NCBI RefSeq assembly: GCF_013282805.1 | Contig: NZ_CP054038.1 | Coordinates: 3,844,001 to 3,908,000 of the forward strand | Direction of reading: 5' to 3' | Origin: Microbacterium hominis | GTDB lineage: Bacteria > Actinomycetota > Actinomycetes > Actinomycetales > Microbacteriaceae | DNA length: 64,000 bases | Part shown: one piece after another, positions 63,486 to 64,000 of the stretch | Position numbering within the stretch: position 1 is the stretch's first letter | Layout of the letters: each line of letters begins with the position of its first letter | The notes under the pieces: generated by a model | What the model was told of the DNA's origin: nothing | Database searches by the model: none | The model's input: only the letters and a program-made list of their open reading frames with translations | Program-made: the position numbers and the translations under genes

Positions 63486-63820
63486 GCCGCCCTCCGGGCG
63501 AGACAGCGCGTGACCTCGGCGCGAAGGTCGCCGAAGGACGCGGAAGCCGCGCCTGGGAGGGCGCGGATCACGATGTCATTGCCGGCGCCGACAGCCGGGA
63601 GGGCGTCAGCGCAGACGGCTTTGAGGCGCCGGCGTACGGTGTTCCGTACGACAGCGCCTCCCACCTGCTTGCTCACGATGAATCCGAACCGCGCGTCGCG
63701 CCGGTCATCGCCGGACGAGATCACATAGGTCACGGTGTGCGCTCCGGCACACCGGCGGCCCCGACGGACAACGGCCTTGTACTCCGCTCCGCGGGTGAGT
63801 CGGTTCGGCCTCGCGAGCAC
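63482..63820 (-). CDS. rnpA: Ribonuclease P protein component
   Basis: A 112-aa RNase P protein. FIVSKQVGGAVVRNTVRRRLK contains the RNR motif (split: SKQVGGAVVRNTVRRRLK), and the N-terminus RPNRLTRGAEYKAVVR is typical. It assists tRNA 5' processing. The GTG 63820 follows rpmH by 10 bases. Confidence 0.96.
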   Translation of the reverse strand: MLARPNRLTRGAEYKAVVRRGRRCAGAHTVTYVISSGDDRRDARFGFIVSKQVGGAVVRNTVRRRLKAVCADALPAVGAGNDIVIRALPGAASASFGDLRAEVTRCLARRAA

Positions 63821-63830
63821 CGCTCGGGTC

Positions 63831-63968
63831 TTAGGCCGAGAGCTCGGTGCGGCCCTTGGCGCGACGAGCCGAGAGGATGCTGCGGCCGGCGCGGGTGCGC
63901 ATACGGGCGCGGAAGCCGTGCTTCTTGGCGCGACGACGGTTGTTGGGCTGGAAGGTGCGCTTGCTCAT
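63831..63968 (-). CDS. rpmH: 50S ribosomal protein L34
   Basis: A 45-aa L34 starting at ATG 63968: [19 protein letters not shown], then [19 protein letters not shown] and LSA. It is full length for the family. dnaA should lie divergently beyond the right edge. Confidence 0.98.
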   Translation of the reverse strand: MSKRTFQPNNRRRAKKHGFRARMRTRAGRSILSARRAKGRTELSA

Positions 63969-64000
63969 GGGATCTCTTCCGATCAGGGCCACCGGGACGC

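Overview
High-GC actinobacterial chromosome, most likely a Microbacteriaceae (Microbacterium-like) organism. The evidence is the GC-rich codon use, many GTG starts, GTGA/ATGA start-stop overlaps, and the right-hand gene order parB-parA-rsmG-jag-yidC-yidD-rnpA-rpmH, which in actinobacteria leads directly into dnaA and oriC just beyond the right edge. No rRNA, tRNA, CRISPR array, transposase, integrase or prophage gene was recognised.

Layout. 0-9 kb: a secreted lamin-tail-domain nuclease (3' end cut by the window edge), low-molecular-weight phosphatase, purB, small membrane proteins, a VOC protein, a hydrolase, an OhrR-like regulator with its candidate operator, and a minus-strand DUF6153-DUF305-SelW-like operon behind a CsoR-like copper operator. 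9.5-19 kb: dehydrogenases, a MATE exporter, an overlapping pair of zinc-ribbon nuclease-fold genes, a VapBC pair, two Pr6Pr-type membrane proteins and a repeat array. 20-29.8 kb: a class A penicillin-binding protein, MBL hydrolase, pterin-dehydratase/VOC fusion, GNAT, an ECF sigma factor with a membrane partner, and a TetR-MFS cluster. 29.8-36 kb: a ROK-controlled sugar ABC importer with a GH13 alpha-glucosidase. 36-40 kb: S4 protein, dnaB with a DnaA-box cluster upstream, and the rpsF-ssb-rpsR-rplI operon. 40-48 kb: glutaryl-CoA dehydrogenase with a CoA-transferase, a DUF779-aldehyde dehydrogenase-GAF regulator module, and a MscS channel. 48-57 kb: CCA transferase, a methyltransferase, DUF6049, murJ, and trxB-trxA behind a SigH/SigR-type promoter. 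57-64 kb: the partition and oriC-proximal block.

Most notable are the repeats. Between parA and rsmG, parS (GTTTCACGTGAAAC) has been multiplied to eight perfect and two one-mismatch copies. Five sit at a constant offset inside a macro-repeat of about 157 bp, and a small GIY-YIG nuclease gene lies within the same interval. At 17.7-18.2 kb there is a hierarchical array: a REPIN-like palindrome followed by a variable number of 19-bp repeats. Relatives of that palindrome lie at 42.4 kb and 46.1-46.3 kb. Several other palindromic families sit in intergenic gaps, and the heptamer GGATGCC/GGCATCC is strikingly common in both coding and non-coding DNA.

Likely functional units: copper or stress (8-9 kb), thioredoxin under oxidative-stress control (55-56 kb), alpha-glucoside uptake and hydrolysis (30-36 kb), glutaryl-CoA catabolism (40-42 kb), aldehyde oxidation (42-46 kb), and chromosome segregation plus membrane-protein insertion near oriC (57-64 kb).
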